A stretch of 8,729 nucleotides of DNA from JBDSGC01 sp046594105 (GTDB lineage: Bacteria > Acidobacteriota > Thermoanaerobaculia > Gp7-AA8). The stretch lies in the NCBI GenBank assembly GCA_046594105.1, contig JBKJQB010000309.1, forward strand, positions 1-8,729, read 5' to 3'. Of the stretch, positions 6,810 through 8,729 are shown piece by piece; positions within the stretch are counted from its first letter, which is position 1; every line of letters begins with the position of its first letter. The notes below the pieces were generated by a model. It was not told where the DNA came from and did not search any database. It saw only the letters and a program-made list of their open reading frames with translations. Both the position numbers and the translations under genes were made by a program.

Positions 6810-7357
6810 TCACCTCGCTTCTAACCTCCGCGGGGCTGGGCATTGGCGCAGGCATTAATGCTTATGCCACGCTCCTCGTGTTCGGGGTACTGGCGCGCTG
6901 GCAGCCGGGGCTGTTCCACGACGACCTGGCGCATTTCTTCGCTCGAACGCCGGTGCTGATCGTGGTGGGATGTCTCTACGCGGTGGAGTTCGTGGCCGAC
7001 AAAATCCCGGCGATCGATCACATCTGGGACCTCATCCATACATTCATCCGCCCCGCAGCGGGGGCCGTCGTGGCATGGGCCGCGGTGTCGGATCGGATTC
7101 CTCACGGTGCTGTGGTGGTGGCATCGGTGATCGCGGGCGGGATGGCTCTGGGGGCCCACGCATCGAAGGCCGGCCTGCGCGGAGCGAGCACGCTGTCGAC
7201 TGCCGGATTGGCCAACCCGATCCTCTCGCTGTTCGAAGACGTGTTCGCGTTCGCCGCGGCCCTCATCGCGTTGCTCATGCCCTGGCTGGTCCTCGCAGTC
7301 ATGCTCGCGGTGACCGTGTTCTTCGTCACCATGTACCGCCGACTCCGGCGCGCATGA
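6806..7357 (+). CDS. DUF4126 family membrane protein
   Basis: 183 aa from ATG 6806, which overlaps the stop of the preceding gene as ATGA; there is no Shine-Dalgarno sequence, so it probably relies on translational coupling. It is a hydrophobic inner-membrane protein of unknown biochemical function. Recognisable DUF4126 features: an N-terminal amphipathic/hydrophobic stretch with GINAYATLL (16-24), EFVADKIPAIDHIWD (61-75) followed by IHTFIRP (77-83), KAGLR (121-125), and the NP.LSL.ED pattern (137-145). Hydrophobic segments lie around 8-30, 48-62, 84-94, 100-118 and 146-176, suggesting four or five membrane passes. A basic C-terminal end (YRRLRRA) would remain in the cytoplasm. The NYN gene follows with another ATGA overlap. 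Family assignment is by pattern memory, not a search. Confidence 0.85.
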   Translation: MITSLLTSAGLGIGAGINAYATLLVFGVLARWQPGLFHDDLAHFFARTPVLIVVGCLYAVEFVADKIPAIDHIWDLIHTFIRPAAGAVVAWAAVSDRIPHGAVVVASVIAGGMALGAHASKAGLRGASTLSTAGLANPILSLFEDVFAFAAALIALLMPWLVLAVMLAVTVFFVTMYRRLRRA

Positions 7358-7785
7358 CCTGGGTCGTCGACGGGAACAATCTGCTGGGTCGCGCGGGAAT
7401 CCCACGAGAAGGAGATGAGGCCCGCCGCGCTTTGGTGCGTCTCCTGGGTGCGTTCGCCCGGGAGCGCAAAACGAAAGTCTGGTGTTGCTTCGACGGTCCG
7501 ACGTCCGACGCGTTGGGGCGCCTTCCCCGCGGTGTTGCGGTGACCTTCAGCGAGTCACGCAGCGCCGACGATCGGATCGCAGAGTACGTCTCCCGCGGTG
7601 CCGGCTGGAAAGTAGTGACCTCGGATCGTGGGTTGGCCGCGCGGCTCCCGCGAAGGGGAGTGGAGATTGTCGAGACCTCGACGATGTTGCGCGAGCTGGA
7701 GACCCTGGCGAGGGATCAGCCGGCAGAGCAATCGGAGGATTGGCAGTCGTACTTTTCAGACCCGAAAAACCGGAACGTATTCTGA
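7354..7785 (+). CDS. NYN domain protein, putative PIN-like RNase
   Basis: 143 aa from ATG 7354, overlapping the DUF4126 stop as ATGA. It is a single small NYN (PIN-like) domain of the YacP kind, a fold whose acidic residues bind divalent metal for RNA cleavage; YacP/Rae1 of Bacillus cuts ribosome-associated mRNA, but equivalence here is not shown. Seen: VVDGNNLL (4-11) with Asp6, CCFDGP (44-49) with Asp47, SADDRIAEYV (70-79) with Asp72/73, and VTSDRGLA (88-95) with Asp91, followed by the strand GVEIV (102-106). The full set of metal-binding acids is present, so it is probably active. The last 15 residues (WQSYFSDPKNRNVF, 130-143) form a polar aromatic tail outside the core fold. It has no export signal, so it is cytoplasmic. 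The gene ends 194 bp before rnpB. Confidence 0.85.
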   Translation: MTWVVDGNNLLGRAGIPREGDEARRALVRLLGAFARERKTKVWCCFDGPTSDALGRLPRGVAVTFSESRSADDRIAEYVSRGAGWKVVTSDRGLAARLPRRGVEIVETSTMLRELETLARDQPAEQSEDWQSYFSDPKNRNVF

Positions 7786-7810
7786 TGTCGGCCTGCCGAC
7801 AATGTTTCTA
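7786..7810 (+). terminator. Possible weak terminator after the NYN gene
   Basis: TGTCGGC and GCCGACA (7786-7792, 7795-7801) form a perfect inverted repeat directly after the stop codon; in RNA this would be 6 bp with a CCTG loop. It is followed by ATGTTTCTA, a short and interrupted T-tract. The stem is good but the tail is poor, so termination may be partial. Confidence 0.35.
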
Positions 7811-7876
7811 AGCTGCTGAAAGAGCAATGATTTACCGTAATGTATTTCTCGAACACGCCGCCGCTACTCATCCCTG

Positions 7877-7958
7877 CGGAACCGCAGCTCTTCTGCGTTT
7901 GATGTCCCCCCTTGCGTGAGGAATGACTCCTCCTCGGAACCGCTCGAATTTTTCTGCG
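7877..7958 (+). repeat. Imperfect direct repeats upstream of rnpB
   Basis: CGGAACCGC followed by TTCTGCG occurs twice: 7877-7897 (5-nt gap between the two blocks) and 7935-7958 (8-nt gap), 58 bp apart. The first copy is also part of a small palindrome, CTGCGGAACCGCAG (7874-7887). No protein frame explains them. The rest of 7802-7978 holds no gene I can support, and the rnpB promoter is not obvious; TGTTAC (7966-7971) is a poor -10 at the right distance. Confidence 0.6.
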
Positions 7959-7978
7959 CTGCCTCTGTTACCGTCGGC

Positions 7979-8357
<379 letters not shown>

Positions 8358-8395
8358 AACACGCCGCCGGCAACGGCGGCGTGTTCTTTTGTCTT
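8358..8395 (+). terminator. Intrinsic terminator of rnpB
   Basis: AACACGCCGCCG (8358-8369) and CGGCGGCGTGTT (8374-8385) form a perfect 12-bp stem capped by a GCAA (GNRA) tetraloop. A T-rich tail, CTTTTGTCTT, follows. It begins directly after the P1 3' strand, so the primary transcript would need trimming of this hairpin to give mature RNase P RNA. Confidence 0.92.
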
Positions 8396-8506
8396 CCAAG
8401 TGCCGTCACTGACGCTGGACGGCGAAACGGTGACGAGGAGTGTCGGTATCCATCCTTTCCCTCTCGCGGCGAATTCAGCATCGCCTTTGCTTTAGTGTGT
8501 CGGTGC

Positions 8507-8729
8507 ATGCTCAAAGCTCCGCGCGCGCTTCCGGCAGAACCACACATTGCAGTCCTCGCTGCCTCCTCACCATCCGATCTCGTCCGCATTGAAGAAGCGG
8601 TGGGGAGGCTTGAACTGCGAGGCATTCGCGTCACGGTGGCCGGCAACGTCGGCAGCCGCGGAACGCTGGGCTACCTGGCGGGCGATGATCCCGAGCGGCT
8701 GGCAGAGCTCAACCGATTCCTCAGGTCTG
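8507..8729 (+). CDS. LD-carboxypeptidase, peptidase S66 family (5' part only)
   Basis: 74 codons from ATG 8507, open to the right edge; family members are about 290-320 aa, so roughly a quarter is present. Peptidase S66 enzymes (LdcA/MccF type) cleave the L,D bond releasing the terminal D-Ala of peptidoglycan tetrapeptides, or related peptide bonds, using a Ser-His-Glu triad. The visible part matches the family N-terminus: HIAVLAASSPSD (13-24), a helix with LELRGIRVTVAG (35-46), and GYLAGDDPERLAEL (55-68), equivalent to the conserved segment where the chain enters the active-site lobe. The catalytic Ser lies beyond the window, so activity and subgroup cannot be judged. A GTG at 8495 is in frame, but neither start has a Shine-Dalgarno sequence. 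TTTAGT (8491-8496) could be a -10 giving a nearly leaderless mRNA. Confidence 0.85.
   Translation, partial: MLKAPRALPAEPHIAVLAASSPSDLVRIEEAVGRLELRGIRVTVAGNVGSRGTLGYLAGDDPERLAELNRFLRS

Noticed and set aside
8404..8435. CGTCAC/GTGACG inverted repeat after the rnpB terminator
   Set aside because: Only 6-bp arms 20 nt apart, with no link to a box or gene start; this is expected by chance.

Overview
The window is a GC-rich stretch of bacterial chromosome that looks like vertically inherited core genome. It holds six complete protein genes, one candidate leader peptide, two genes cut by the window edges, and the RNase P RNA gene. I see no insertion sequence, phage gene, CRISPR array, tRNA or rRNA. 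The mix (class A RNase P RNA, UvrC, a DUF4388 protein, a DUF4126 protein, a peptidase S66 protein) would fit Acidobacteriota or a deltaproteobacterial-type lineage. That placement is an inference from gene types and composition, not a measured result.

Left part, minus strand: a class I/II PLP aminotransferase (1-1201, its 3' end beyond the left edge) lies downstream of a family 2 glycosyltransferase resembling polyprenyl-phosphate sugar transferases (1344-2114). A divergent intergenic region (2115-2236) carries a good minus-strand sigma70-type promoter whose -35 box sits inside a 24-bp near-perfect palindrome.

Middle part, plus strand: a small serine hydrolase of the phospholipase/carboxylesterase type (2237-2848) is followed after 57 bp by uvrC (2906-4729), the nucleotide excision repair nuclease. 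After a 150-bp gap with an extended -10 element inside nested inverted repeats comes a tightly coupled cluster. It has a possible 20-codon leader peptide (4822-4884), a membrane protein with N-terminal DUF4388 and C-terminal SPOR-like domain (4881-6809), a DUF4126 membrane protein (6806-7357) and a small NYN-domain putative RNase (7354-7785). All three junctions are 4-nt ATGA overlaps, so the cluster is probably one translationally coupled operon.

Right part, plus strand: after a 193-bp gap with short repeats comes rnpB (7979-8357), recognisable by its P1 and P4 helices and conserved regions. It ends in a textbook intrinsic terminator (12-bp perfect stem, GCAA loop, T-rich tail). The start of a peptidase S66 LD-carboxypeptidase gene (8507 onward) runs off the right edge.

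The most unusual content is the 4789-7785 block: an operator-like nested palindrome over the promoter, a possible coupled leader peptide, and a single-pass protein that seems to join a cytoplasmic DUF4388/PATAN-type module to an envelope SPOR module. It is co-expressed with an uncharacterised membrane protein and a NYN nuclease. Nothing here is a recognisable defence system.
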